A model generated the notes under the pieces. That model did not search any database. It was not told the DNA's origin and saw only the letters and a program-made list of their open reading frames with translations. The translations under genes and the position numbers were made by a program. DNA of 38,573 nucleotides from Trichosphaerium sp. ATCC 40318 (Eukaryota > Discosea > Flabellinia > Trichosidae), in NCBI GenBank assembly GCA_038496445.1, contig JALMLS010000606.1, positions 1-38,573 on the forward strand. The letters are read 5' to 3'. This document shows, piece by piece, positions 9,706-20,830 of the stretch. Within the stretch, counting starts at the first letter, position 1. Every line of letters starts with the position of its first letter.

Positions 9706-11324
9706 GTTTATAGGTGTTTGATATTTTTATCGGTGATAGGTGTGTTATGTGTTGTGTAAGTGAATTTCTGGCCAAAACTAAACAGTTTTCGATGAGGAAG
9801 TTCCTTTCCCTAAAAAGGAAAGACTAACTCCCGTATTGTCGTCAACTAAAAATTGTTTAAAGGTAGCTAGTAGTATACTACTACTAAGTGCAATTACACT
9901 TGTACAGAATTCAAAACGCAAACCTTACGTATAAAAGAAAAAGAACTTTATTTCGCTCAAACACGCTTTAAATCCCTAGATGTTGTTATTGTGCGAAACT
10001 TACTGTTTTCAATGAGGTTTCTACTTATGAGCAAGATTGCCTAAGTTGAGCGTACTCCTCCGCCAAACTCGGAAGGGCGCCCAAAATGTAACATTGTCGG
10101 CTTACTGCAACAACGTATGAAGTAATCGGAGACCTTTGAAATGTTAATAGTAGTTCGTAGATAGAATTCGATAAGGTCAAAAAGAACTTCTTCCTAAAGC
10201 ATCATAGAGGTCTCTATAATTATTTTGTAGGCGCCAGCATGCTTCGGAACATCTTAGCCCAAAACACCGAGTTTCGCGCAAGATTTGCGCTAGTTGTTCT
10301 TACTTTGAAAGGAAATTCCTTTAGGCGTTAAATCTATGGACTAGCGCTTCGCTACTAGCGTATTGCATCATCTATTAAAGATGTACATGTTGCGTAGTTG
10401 CAAAATCATCCAGCACGGCGTTTTCCTTATTGCAAACTCGTGGCAAAGCCAACCACAAACACACCAAGTTTAGATTCACTTTTAAATTCTCCCACGTGGT
10501 AGCTGTGGCGTGATAAAACCACTTTACTAAATCTCACACTGGACTCAAAGTAAACAAAGACAAATATCATGTATTACGAATAGAGATCTCTAAAAACAGC
10601 CAAGTGAATAGATAGAGTCATCAACTCAAAAAGCATAAGGTTGTATTTACGTCAGTGTATCAGACAACTTGTCGAAACGGAGATGTTATCGGAAAGTGAA
10701 GTATTTCAAATATGGCTATTTTTTTCACAAATTGTTAATTTCTGTTTTCCGTACATACGAAAATCGACGCAATTACTAGTAAATGGTAGCATCAAAACAA
10801 TTTAACAACAGTATCTGTGTTGCTACAAAGTGAGAGCTCCCGGAATTGCTTCGAAATAAAACTTTGAAGATAGTTTTTTTTCTCACTACAACGCCACTTG
10901 TTTGCCGTTTGATACCTTATTATTAAATTCCTATAGCCACACGTACACATTATTTGATTGTTCATTGTAGTGGCAGAACTGTCATACATCAAGCTAAATT
11001 CAATTTGTAGTCGGATAAGCCACAACGCCAATACAGATTCACACAAATGAATAAGTCTTTTGACGACATTCTCAATTCAGTTTGACGTTTTGACATTGTG
11101 AGTGGCAAAATGTTAACGTAACTGACACTGTAGGCTCAAGTACTTGTATGAAAGGATGTAGGATCTCTGTATGCTTGCGCTGGAGGTGTCATAGATATTT
11201 GGGTTTGAGTGTCAAATTTCTAACATTAAATTGTTCAAGCTGAAAGGAGACGCCACGTCCTAATGCGCTACATTACGTCAATTCCACAGAAACTAACACG
11301 TTATTGGTTGGAAACAAAATAATT
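9706..11324. other. long gene-free stretch (divergent promoters)
   Basis: About 1.6 kb between two divergently transcribed genes. An 84-codon minus frame (10792-11046) has no splice or family support. Small hairpins are visible: CTTTCC...GGAAAG at about 9805-9825 and AGGAAATTCCT at about 10310. A CACGTGG site lies near 10494. Two partly similar stretches, GTTTTCGATGAGGAAGTT (9786) and TGTTTTCAATGAGGTTTC (10005), may be old direct repeats. Otherwise I see nothing. Confidence 0.4.
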
Positions 11325-13364
11325 ATGAGCGTAAAGCTAGAAAGATTGTACGTGCTATGTTACTGTCGCGTTGGAAGCGTATTGCGTTTGTTATTAGCTA
11401 ATATAGTGTAGGCTAGCCCAAAACCGTACAAAACGTACTAAAGTAGGATTAGCGCGCGTCATAGATGCTGTGGGTAAACAAATGGGCGTTACGCACCTAG
11501 ATGGTTGGTATGACGTTTCAACAAGCCAATTAGTCGAGACGAAGGCGCACTTTCATCTCAAGTACCCAAAAAGCAGCTAAAGAAATGCTTTTGAACTAAA
11601 AATCCCCAGAAAACGTTTCTCGGGCTCAATATCACGTATTATGTCGTACACGTTCCCAAATCATAGATGGGAGTCATGGCGCTTTCGGTATGAAACATGC
11701 AAACCGCCACCAGCTAGACTTTTATTCACTTAAAACTTTTTAAATAAATACCGCTAATAGTCCTTTAGATCAGCACCCCACAACTTCTGGTCGAGTATGG
11801 CAAATCAGCAAATGCGTCTAGATTATATTGGGAAGAGTCTGGGCGTTTTTGAGCTCTCTGGATGGTATAATATTATTATTGAAGATATCTTTGATCAAGG
11901 TGGACAAACTCTACTGTACGTTAGTTCACAAATGATCCAAGCGTCTAGAAGTACACTGACACCATCTAGAAACAAGTACGGACGATCCTTAAGCAACCTA
12001 CTAGCACTTATGTACCCCAATTATGCATGGGATAAATCTCGCTTCAGGTACGTGTTATTGCGTATGTACCTTGATGTAATATCCCTAGATGCGCTCCTAG
12101 AGGATACTGGCAGACTGTGCCAAACCAAAGCGCTTTTTTAAAGAAACTACAGAGTGCTTACAAAATAACTAACAAGGACATGTGGTATGCTTTTGTTTTA
12201 TTCTTCTTGGTTTTTTCTGTTTTTTTTTACATCATAACGCGGTGCCTAATACAGACTTTAAGGTATCGGATGTCTCGGTCACAAATTGAAGAACAAGGAG
12301 GAAAAGGTATACTTCGTTATTGGCCTCATATACTCTATGTTCTTGATGCAAATACTGAATGGGAGTGGCATCGATTTAAGCACATGAATAAGACCTCAAA
12401 ACAATTGTACGTTATCAGTTGATATAACACAGTTTTTTAACAAGGCCTAAACACTCAAGCGAACTTGTTGGTTGCATGCTTTAAGTTTAAAAACATGCGT
12501 GTCGTTCAGAGACCACAAGGAGATAAAATATCCTTGACTTCGCTTCAGATTTTAAAAGCTATTTTTAGTTCGAACAATTGTTTATTTTACAACGCTCACT
12601 GTTCTAGTTTACTGCTCCGTTGTATTAAATACCTTTTCCCAAATATGCATGTAATTGAAGAGCACTTGATTGGAATGTATGGTAGCGGACAACAATCCCT
12701 CACATTAGACATTTATGTGCCTAAATTAAAACTTGCCTTAGAATACCAAGGTAATTTTTTTTCTTTTTGCCGCACTTAACACTGTGACATCTTACTCATA
12801 TTTCACCTCTTAGGCGAGCACCATTATAAAGATGGTATATTTGCTGAACATTATGCGCTTGTACATCGTTCTTTAGACTCAGAAAAGATTCAACAATGCA
12901 CAGATAATGGTAAGTATTTTCTCTTGTTTTTTTTTTCCTTCTTTGGTTTTCTTCCTCTTTAGTGTTAACACTAAGTTTAGATATTTGTCTTGTTCCTATC
13001 CCTTATGCGTACGAAATACACTGAATATTGAGATACTCCAGACAACTCATATTCTGTTTTCTGTTTAGGTGGGCTGGTGATATTGGTACCATAGCTGCAA
13101 CTATAAAGTATTACATGCCAACAGCTCCTTTGGATGTTCCACGCTTTTCAAAACCTCTTCTTAACTTGAGACTGCCTGGACGAAAAGGTAAGAAAGAGTT
13201 AAGGCCAAAAATGGCGTTGTATAGCCAGCAAGGAATACTTCTTTTACCTCCTCTTACGTGATATGAACAACTTTTTTTCTAACTTTTTTATGATTCTTGA
13301 ACTCTTATGTTACTATACAGGAGGTGATACTTTCATGAGACCACAACGAGTTGCACCTATATAG
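11325..13364 (+). CDS. tandem DWY-type repeat protein with C-terminal PD-(D/E)XK-like nuclease fold (419 aa)
   Basis: Twelve exons sum to 1260 nt with all junctions in phase: 11325-11347, 11412-11561, 11610-11687, 11769-11915, 11970-12047, 12089-12184, 12263-12406, 12512-12750, 12814-12909, 12963-13008, 13069-13187, 13321-13364. Three repeats of about 65 residues follow the pattern ...LG-x-x-LxxWYxV...GG-x-LL-x-K-x-SL...YPxxxWxxxRFR: HLDGWYDVST, FELSGWYNIII and NKDMWYRMSR. The C-terminus reads LTLDIYVPKLKLALEYQGEHHY, then VPIPYAWAGDIGTIAATI, matching the D...E-x-Q pattern of restriction-endonuclease-like domains known downstream of such repeats in fungi, plants and protists. Biological role unknown. 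The exon 7-8 junction (12407-12511) is the least certain. Confidence 0.8.
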
Positions 13365-13972
13365 AGTAAGAATTCTTGGTGACAACTACGCAGATTAGCT
13401 ACCAGAATCAACGCTTCAGATGGACGGTATTGCATACTAATTGACTGTGCTCAGCCATTAGTACTGAGACTCGTCTTCCATCTTACTTATTCCTCAAGAT
13501 TTATTATGAGAAGACACTCAGAGTTATTTGTCACAGTGTTCTAGTACAGAATTAGTTAACATGAGAAGACGCTGCACATGTGCATTCTCAAAACGCTCCC
13601 TGAATGTCTCCGCCTTCACAAAAGGGTTCGGTAGTAGTCACAGCTCTCAATACCTCAACACTGTGTTTCCTAAGCACTAATGATATAAATACAAGAAGAT
13701 GTAAACCACGTGTTAGTCTTTAGGGGAAAACAGCCGCAAATAAAGCACAAGATTACTGGTTATGTAGTTCATGTTTAAAAATATCATGATCACAAGTTAT
13801 TTAACAGCACTGGATCGTCTTATTAGCCGCGTTATGATGCTAGCAAGTATTTACCCTACCCGCCACTGAACACATGTATATCTTTTACATGGACTGACAA
13901 GGTGCAGCCACCTCATAATTTTAACGAGAGCTCATTGAATATGGTAATGACGAGGAGCTGAACTTGGTTTAT
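13365..13972. other. intergenic 3'-3' spacer
   Basis: This lies between the convergent repeat-nuclease and dioxygenase genes. It contains a CACGTG near 13709 and no supported frame. Confidence 0.4.
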
Positions 13973-15432
13973 TTACTTAGATGGCTCAAACTGACCCTCA
14001 ACAGTTGTACGGTGCATCACACGCAGTCCAACCTCTGAAACAGGCAACTGAGTCTCAGGAGATGCTTCATGACCAACAGCCAAATTATCACTAATTATCA
14101 AGTCTCCTTGTTCCCTAGAGTGTATTAGTCAACAAAAACGAACAATATGGTGTTAACAAAAGTGACAGTGTACCATTTATGATGGTAAACATTCTCTGGC
14201 TTGACGAATTCTTCTAATATTTCAGCAAACAACGCTTCTGTTTCAACAACATCTGTGATTTTAGGGTTCTGTGTGTTCTTGTCTATATCCCATACAAATG
14301 CACCTAAAAAGCAAATGAGGCTAAATTACACGTGTCATGCCAGTCCAAATGACATAAAATGTGGCTACCATTTTTTTTGGAAAATCTTCAAGCTTTAAAC
14401 GTACTTGTCATGCCAAGGTGTAAGCACATTGTTTGTTCACCAGTAACAGGATGATTATATATCATAGGATGCATGCATCCACCATTATTATTACTTGCAC
14501 CTACCATCCATAACCGGTTCCTGTAGTTTCGAATTAGATAGTTATTTAGTACTGTATGTACAGTTCACATCATTCAAATTCTCTACTTTTTTTTTCCCCA
14601 CCTCACAAAAACGCCTTGAATTTTATTTGGCTATAAAAAGAGTACTTACAATGAGGCAAGAGAAAAAAAAAGGGTAGAAAATTTGAACGATGTGAACTGT
14701 ACAGGATACCGCGAATTTCGTGGCAGATGACCGGTAACCCAAACGATTTTAGAAGCAAAAAGTGGTTGCCGTGTTTACAAGTAGGACTTGTTCTACCTGA
14801 GATTTTGGCCATCTGCCACGTAAAGTACGGTACTAAGTCTTCATGATGAATGAAAGAAAAGTACGGACCATTTCTCATATTTTTCTTTTGGTAGCTTTGA
14901 GAGTATGTTCGATAGGTCAGCAAAAGAGGTTGCTCCTTTTTTGGGTACGTTTACAATGTGGTAAATAACGTAGGAGTACGGTTTTTGTAAAAAGCTTCCG
15001 TCAATATGCCAACCTAAGCGACTGTGATTGGAATTGATACCTTCTCGGCAGTTTGACGTTAAAACTATTCGTAGTCGTTACCTGTTCTCCCAACAAACCG
15101 GCAGCCCTCATTTTTATCGTTAGAAACGCGAAAAACCTCCTAGTTACCCACTTAGTATTAGTATAAACTCAAAAAGCACAAAATAAGGTTTCTACCGGAT
15201 GTGGTGACTTCTCATGCTTATAAAAAGTTGAAATGACGCCTCCCATCAAGTTTGATAATTTCACTTGCTCATTCCCTGTTAAAACGCCTTGATCTTTGAA
15301 CACCAATAGTTTGTGCTTATGTGCGAGCTTTTTAATTTCGTTGGCAGTTTCTTGCGTCAAAGTACTCTTTAATGACACATTACGCACTTCGACGCCTACA
15401 AGCGGTAGCCGGGTGAACCTAGCAGAACGCAT
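13973..15432 (-). CDS. TauD/TfdA-type Fe(II)/2-oxoglutarate dioxygenase (284 aa)
   Basis: Six exons (15432-15196, 15139-15082, 15040-14869, 14520-14405, 14303-14174, 14114-13973) total 855 nt in frame. The N-terminus is typical of TauD (RLPLVGVEVRNVSL ... KLLVFKDQG), then VFRVSNDKNEG. The metal-binding HxD is in GWHIDGSF, the C-terminal His in AVGHEASPE, and the 2-oxoglutarate Arg in GLRVMHRTT. The stretch MHPMIYNHPVTGEQ followed by HLGMT matches the substrate-side loop. TauD relatives use oxygen and 2-oxoglutarate to oxidise small molecules; the substrate here is not predictable. Length matches the family. Intron 3 (14521-14868, donor GTCCGT) is 348 nt and carries inverted repeats. No obvious targeting peptide. 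Confidence 0.85.
14558..14702. repeat. imperfect inverted repeat inside a TauD intron
   Basis: Arms 14558-14586 and 14674-14702 are complementary at 27 of 29 positions, with an 87-nt loop. A second inverted pair, 14719-14732 and 14807-14820 (13 of 14), lies beside it in the same intron. See findings. Confidence 0.8.
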
Positions 15433-15792
15433 ACGTGAAAAATAAACTCAAGCTGCCGTTGACCTTTGAACAATTGTTCAAATCTCTCACTCAGATGCTC
15501 GCTTTGGATGATGGCCCTAAGTGTCAAACATGACATTCGTATTTTTTCACGTGATTTTTGCTAAAATCTTTTTAGGGCTTGAAAAAAACAAGGTAAAAAA
15601 AAACAAAATCGTAACTGGTATTTACAAAATTCTATTGCATTACAACAAGTAGTACACAGCATGCTGATACTATTAATTAATTTAAACTCTCTTGGCGGTT
15701 ACCTTTAGGTTCACATGCATATAGTGATATCCTACATAAACGGCTAGTCAACCAGGTGTCAAGCCTGTTTAGTTTTGGATTTTTTTTTGTTT
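15433..15792. other. intergenic
   Basis: Promoter side of the dioxygenase gene and 3' side of the ATXN7L3-like gene. It contains CACGTGAT at about 15549 and poly-A/T runs. No supported gene. Confidence 0.4.
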
Positions 15793-16872
15793 TCAACGCT
15801 TTTTCAATTTGAGTTTAACTCCCGGTGTAACGTTTACACCTGTGACACCTTTACCAGCGCTAGCTACTTGAGCATTTAGCATATTCTCCCAGTTTTCACC
15901 AAGAAGAAGCTTTCTAATCCTATCACGCTGTTTTGGACGATGTTGAGGACATCTTAAAGTCTTGGTGCACATGCGTCCAGTTTTTTGAGAAATAACACCA
16001 CATTTCAGCTGGAGTTGCTTTACGAGGAATTGGAGAGGTTCTGATTCCTTTAAACGCTCTATAATACTCTTCTCTCTTGATGAAAAATCTTTAGTCTTCT
16101 ATAAGGTAACAGTCAGAAGAGATCAAGAGGAGACAAGTCAAAATATTTTGTCAAAAAAAAAAAAGAATCTTCGATAAAGAATACGTACCCTAACGCGAGC
16201 AGGCTTTGTTGCTTTCTTGTTTGTGGCTTTATCAGAGTATGTGCCATCCTCGTCTTCATTATCATCAAATGATTCTACAACCAAAGTCCGTTGTTTACCA
16301 GTATGTGCTGCACGTCGTCTATTACTTAACATGCAATTGTCTAAGTGTCTTGCAAAGAAAGAAGGTCCGCAAAACTGCCCACACTACGTACATATGTTAA
16401 AAAAAATATGTTGGTTGTATTGCTTAAGTATGTAACATACATTAGGACATAGAACTTTTTCAATGTAGTTTCGCGGTTCTTCGCCGTTGTTCACTGCTAA
16501 CTTTTGACCTGTCAATATATCATGTCCTTTTTTAGCCAGTGGTTCTATCAAAGGAGTTATTTTATTGTTAATATTTGTTTTGTAGAGAAGCAAAATATGC
16601 GGAAGAAAAAAAGCCTCCGGGTCAAACATGGTCTTCAACTGTAGTAATCTTTTTAGACATGTTGGTTTAATTGTTTGGAGTAATAAATTTTGGATTGGTT
16701 AGACGTCATTTGTTGCGCGCCAAAATAAAAAAAAAATGTCCCAAATGGATCATTATCAAACTAAAACGTGTGTCTTACCTGAACCATTGATGCCTAATTT
16801 CTTGTTACGGTGTACCTCATAACAAACTTCGAGGCACAATTCGTTCAGAATTTCATCGAACACCTTAAATAG
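15793..16872 (-). CDS. ATXN7L3: ATXN7L3/SGF11 homologue, SAGA deubiquitinase-module subunit (5' exon upstream)
   Basis: Exons 16872-16779, 16544-16441, 16383-16189 and 16098-15793 stay in frame. The first reads a helix like the SGF11 N-terminus (FDEILNELCLEVCYEVHRNKK), which packs against ENY2/Sus1. Next is the SGF11 zinc finger LCPNCGQFCGPSFFARHLDNC followed by an Arg-rich stretch, as in the nucleosome-binding finger. The last exon has the SCA7 domain (LKCGVIS...GRMCTKTLRCPQH). SGF11 finger plus SCA7 in one protein is the arrangement of animal ATXN7L3. Role: anchors the Ubp8/USP22 enzyme that removes ubiquitin from histone H2B. The acceptor at 16544 is inferred from phase. No ATG lies in these exons, so an upstream exon is needed. 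Confidence 0.8.
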
Positions 16873-17142
16873 CTATGCCAGCGCGTCAGTTTTGCGATAG
16901 CGTTCGAAAATGTGAGTCAACTTTTTGTATTGGCGTACTGCTTCATGCTTTAGTGAGGGTGTATCATATTTTTGAGTGTATTGTACAAGTTGTGCGTAAT
17001 AGGCACGTAGAGCCTCTTCGTTCATCTGATCATCGCCTTGGGACTTTTTCTTATCTCGTGGTTGTTTTTGCCCTCTGTTACGAGTGAATATTATTTTTTT
17101 AAGCCAATGAGGTGGTTTTAATGCGTGTAGGGTACGTGTCAA
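16873..17142 (-). CDS. probable 5' exon of the ATXN7L3 gene, or a small separate gene
   Basis: An open frame containing RGQKQPRDKKKSQGDDQ, then MNEEALRAYYAQLVQYTQKY, and later KLTHIFERYRK, stops at 16873. A GTACGC donor inside it (at about 16949) would splice in phase to the acceptor GCATAG just before 16872, supplying a start (MNEEAL) for the ATXN7L3-like protein. Alternatively it continues as an independent basic helical protein. A TTTTGTAG acceptor upstream (about 17152) hints at yet another 5' exon. Which reading is right cannot be settled by eye. Confidence 0.35.
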   Translation of the reverse strand: MTRTLHALKPPHWLKKIIFTRNRGQKQPRDKKKSQGDDQMNEEALRAYYAQLVQYTQKYDTPSLKHEAVRQYKKLTHIFERYRKTDALA

Positions 17143-17377
17143 GTGATCCGCTACAAAAGAGGAGAAAAGCGCCTTTTTACGCGAATTTTGGCGTTAAACT
17201 TACTTTTTATACGGCAATTGATTGTATTGGAAGGTTTAAATGTAAATATTAATTTGAAAAAAAAGCAAATTTCTATTTGGTTGAGTTTTTCTGAACGTAG
17301 CCCAGAATGAAAACGCTAAACACGTACGAATGCGCATGGCCTTCGCGTACAGGCACAGCTTTACTACCACTCTTGCC

Positions 17378-18091
17378 TTAAATGATTTCTGTGAGATCTA
17401 CAAAACCCTTTATGTACGCACGTAGATCCATAGAGTTACTGAGGGTGCCGTAGCCATCTTGTTGACCGTTTGGCAGTGGTAAAAGTCTTATAATTGTAAA
17501 TATTGTAGATTCTTTAAAAAGAGTACCTTGGGTCACAAGGAAGTGCATCCTTGCGTCTGGAATACTTGATAGCGCCTTCGCTATGAAAGCTAGATGGTGC
17601 TGTATGAGAGTACATGCCCATTGATGTACCGTGAGCCATGGAAATGCCATTTGGTCCTGCTCCAGAAAAAAAGTGATCTCCTTGTGAAGGACTACACAAC
17701 AAAAGCGTCAACAGGTAAGAAGAGTTGTATGATATTCATAGTAATTTCGGTCATACCTTGCACGAGGAAAAGAACTTTGAAGTCTACAAGAGCGTTTAGA
17801 GAACAGTCATGAACAGCAAACCAAGGAAAAACAAAGCTTATGTTTGTTCAACGGTTTTTTTTTTTCCAAAAGAGATCATTCGTACCGTGGATCCATACCA
17901 TTAGAACCTCTCATATCATAGGGTATACTACCTAGTAATGCCATTCTATGTTTTTCATCCGCACCAGGTATCATCGGACGATTAGAATTGATAAATGGCT
18001 CAGGAGTGTACATGGGAGTCATGTTATTTGTGCTGCCACCGTACATTCTTTTTCTGACAACACGTGTTGTAGCTTTTGAGTGTAGTTTTTT
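17378..18091 (-). CDS. unknown Ser/Met/Gly-rich protein, 5' end not found
   Basis: Exons 18091-17886, 17783-17757, 17691-17527 and 17486-17378 total 507 nt in one frame, ending LRAYIKGFVDLTEII. The protein begins basic (KATTRVVRKRMYGGS) and continues low-complexity (NNMTPMYTPEPFINSNRPM, FFSGAGPNGISMAHGTSMGM). Introns use GTACGA, GTATGA and GTACTC donors. The 27-nt exon is unusually small but keeps phase on both sides. A possible first exon with ATG lies near 18264. The composition suggests a regulatory or RNA/DNA-binding protein, but no domain is recognised. Confidence 0.5.
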
Positions 18092-18809
18092 CTAAAGTGT
18101 ATGTTAGAATACTGTTAGTTCTGTCAGAGTAATTAAAGGCCACATGACTTCTATCTACTGTTTGGAATTGCTGAACAAACTAAAAGACCTTTAAAAGAGC
18201 AAAAGATCTACTTTGTAAGCGTTTTACGACTGTGTGTAGCGTTTCGCAGCATGTGCCATTTTTCATGTTGCGACTGAACGTTACAACAGAGCACTAGTGT
18301 TGTTTTTACTCTTTTTAAGCCTTGGTGTAACGGAACGCATTGTAAAACAGCATACAATCGCTCAAAAGATATTATTACCCTTCTTACGAATGATTGTGCG
18401 GTACAAAAGCCAAAAGCAGATTTTCAGATACTTCTATGTTCTAACGATGTCGTTTCGTACCGGTAATGTAGTAAGAGCGCCTTGATACTTTAGCAGCTTT
18501 GTTTTTAGGCCAATGATCGATTATTTTTAAGTCGTTACTTTTTGTTAAACAACTTAAAAATGCAGTCTTTCTGCTGTTTTCGGCGTCCGTTTACCTCAGC
18601 GAGCTTGTTTATGTCTTAAGTGGAACGCCGATAAAAAGCCACTTTATACTTTGGGTAGTTTCACTCTGATACGTACAAGTGATGCTATGAACGAATCACG
18701 TGATAACAAATGGAAAAAACATGATGTGACGCTATCGTTGAAGTCCATAATTTATTTTGTATTAGGTGGACTCGTAGCGCATCGTGAGTGTCCTTTTCTT
18801 ACTTTTGTT
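18092..18809. other. intergenic
   Basis: Contains one exact ATCACGTGAT palindrome (18695-18704). A 62-codon plus frame (18297-18485) lacks an ATG at its start and shows no family signal. A plus frame from ATG 18686 overlaps the end of the hydrolase antisense and is not supported. Confidence 0.35.
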
Positions 18810-20327
18810 TTAAACAGTAGATATCCTACTGCTTTCTGTTGGACAAACCAACTTATCTGAAGGGTTCCAAGATCGAGGTTTCTGAGCTAGTGATAAAAAG
18901 AGCGAGTTCCATGTGGCTACTGCCAAAGATTGGTGAGCGAGTTTGTTAGGATGGAAGCAATCAAGTGTTGAAAGGAAATCTAGCGAAGGGATCCTGACTG
19001 AGTGTCTTGTTAAAGAAACAAAGGTGAACAAAAAAATATGTCAAAACGAAAAAAACAACTTTATCTTTGTGGATACGTCCGAAAGAGTAGGTTTGGTAAA
19101 TCACTGTGAATTCTGGTAAGGCTTTCTCTTTCCATTCCCTGGATATTTTAATAACTCTTTCACGGAACTTTGTCAGTATTACATCAGCTAACAACCTAAA
19201 AATAAGGTTAGGCTTTTGACAAGCTTTTTTTTCGGTTGTTTTTTTGCTTTTTTTGACTACGTACCTCTTCGTCTCGTTTGATGTGAAAGCACATGGGCAC
19301 TCTATAGGTATTACCTTATGAAATACGAAGCAATAGTCATGATGCTGTGTAAGATTATAGATACCAGTGAGGTTAAACATTGGTATGATATTAACAATTG
19401 TTTTTGGAAAGTTTTCATAGGCGAATTGTATTGCATTGTTCATATACGTTTCATAGTCATCAACTACTTTATCAATATCATTCATGTCCCCATCACATAA
19501 TGGACAAACAGTATTGGCACCTAACGCAATGATTAAGAACAGAAAGGGAGAGGGTAAGGTACCCATGAGAATGTTTAAAAATTTCCAGTCTTTTTGCATA
19601 TCTATTGTTTTTTGAGCTTGCATTGTAGTCAAGATGTGACGGTCAATGTTAAGGGAATATTATACTGTCAACTGTTAAAAAATGAAAGTGGATTGGATAC
19701 TCAAGTTGGTGTTTGAACTCTGATGTACCGCTCGCTGCATTAGATTGAGCGGCATTTAGAACATCATTGTCATAGTAACCCTAATTTTATGATGTCATTA
19801 ACCAATCTAATGGAACGAGAGCCACGCGCCTCTCCTGGTAGTTCGACTAAATGACTTCCGTGAGAAGCTCCAAAAACGCTTGGGCTATAGTGCTTCATAA
19901 AATTGAAGAGCGTCGTAGCATTGTCATCGCCTCCAAGCTGGAAAACTTGACCTACAATCCAATTACAATTTTTTTTTTGGAAAGAGTTCAGTGCTGCCTT
20001 GAGCACGTGATTCCTTGCTGCTCTCACGTGTGCCTTACCTCTGTATTCATCAATGCCTCCTTCTAACCCTTCAAGGCCAAATCCAGCAGACATGCTATCG
20101 CCGAGAGACATCATTACTTTGATGTTCTTTGGGATATTAGAAGTTTCATCGTAAATTGGCCTTGGTTGTTTTTTGTTCAAATTAAGCAATATAACGGTTT
20201 AAACGTTCGTTGAGCGTACCGATGGCGCTACATCATTAACGTCCCGTGGAATATGAGGTGGTAGTGATGGGCAGGACGTAATATCGCCTAAAGCTTGCGC
20301 GGCTAGTAGAAGCACAAAGAGAAGCAT
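18810..20327 (-). CDS. secreted phospholipase-B-like SGNH/GDSL hydrolase (322 aa)
   Basis: Eight exons (20327-20220, 20126-20039, 19951-19848, 19780-19729, 19616-19563, 19520-19265, 19195-19077, 18997-18810) total 969 nt in frame. A signal peptide (MLLFVLLLAAQALG) precedes NIKVMMSLGDSMSAGFG, the GDS nucleophile block. Block II is EYRGQVFQLGGDDNATTL, block III ILMGGANTVCPLCD (Asn of the oxyanion hole), and block V LDCFHPN (catalytic Asp and His). The order and DWKFLNIL-CPLC context match metazoan/nematode-type phospholipase B (PLB1-like). Expected activity: acyl ester hydrolysis of phospholipids in the secretory or lysosomal space. Several introns are 40-45 nt. The start is 45 bp from the divergent gene at 20372. 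Confidence 0.85.
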
Positions 20328-20371
20328 CGTTTGGGCGAGCAGTTACTAATGTGTGATTAAGTACAGCCAAA
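20328..20371. promoter_or_regulatory. very short divergent promoter
   Basis: Only 44 bases separate the ATG of the hydrolase (minus) from the ATG of the acidic protein (plus). Both transcripts must start in or across this gap, so 5' untranslated regions overlap or are minimal. Confidence 0.5.
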
Positions 20372-20626
20372 ATGGCTGAAACACTTGAACAGGGCACCGA
20401 ACCTTCAACATTTCCAGAAGTTGACGCACCACACGACGAAACGCCGTCAAGTGATAAAACTTTTGATGATACACCAAAGTCTAATTTACAGTTGAAAGTT
20501 CCTCCTGTTGATAATGCAGCTATTTTCGATGCCTTTTGTAATGACTACAGCGAGTACATAAAATTTGAAGAGCTTACAGAAGCAAATGTACGGGAATCAA
20601 CACAAAACGCCACTAATGAACAGTGA
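20372..20626 (+). CDS. small acidic protein of unknown function (84 aa)
   Basis: A single exon with ATG in a clean context (CAAAATGG). The first 40 residues are Glu/Asp/Pro/Ser/Thr rich and likely disordered. The second half (NAAIFDAFCNDYSEYIKFEEL) could form a helix. No family is recognised. The short intergenic gap to the hydrolase supports a real transcription unit. Confidence 0.5.
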   Translation: MAETLEQGTEPSTFPEVDAPHDETPSSDKTFDDTPKSNLQLKVPPVDNAAIFDAFCNDYSEYIKFEELTEANVRESTQNATNEQ

Positions 20627-20830
20627 CGCTATAAATTGACGCTCTTATGACAATTCGTAGATTGCTACCATTTGTGAGACAGTTGAGAGCATGTTGACGC
20701 GGTTAGCGGAGCTAGGCACTCTAGTGAGCACGGTACGACTTTCAAAGCTTTAATATTTACCCACAAAGTGTCAAATTACACTCGACGCGATTAAAATCTC
20801 TCAACACGCTTGAATACTTGATATAATCAC

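Noticed and set aside
10792-11046. 84-codon minus frame in the long spacer
   Set aside because: No conserved pattern or splice context, and size is within chance for an AT-rich 1.6-kb spacer.
16760-16790. P-loop-like GSGKTH reading in the ATXN7L3-like gene
   Set aside because: It arises only by reading past a good GTAAGA donor into the intron; no other NTPase motif is present.
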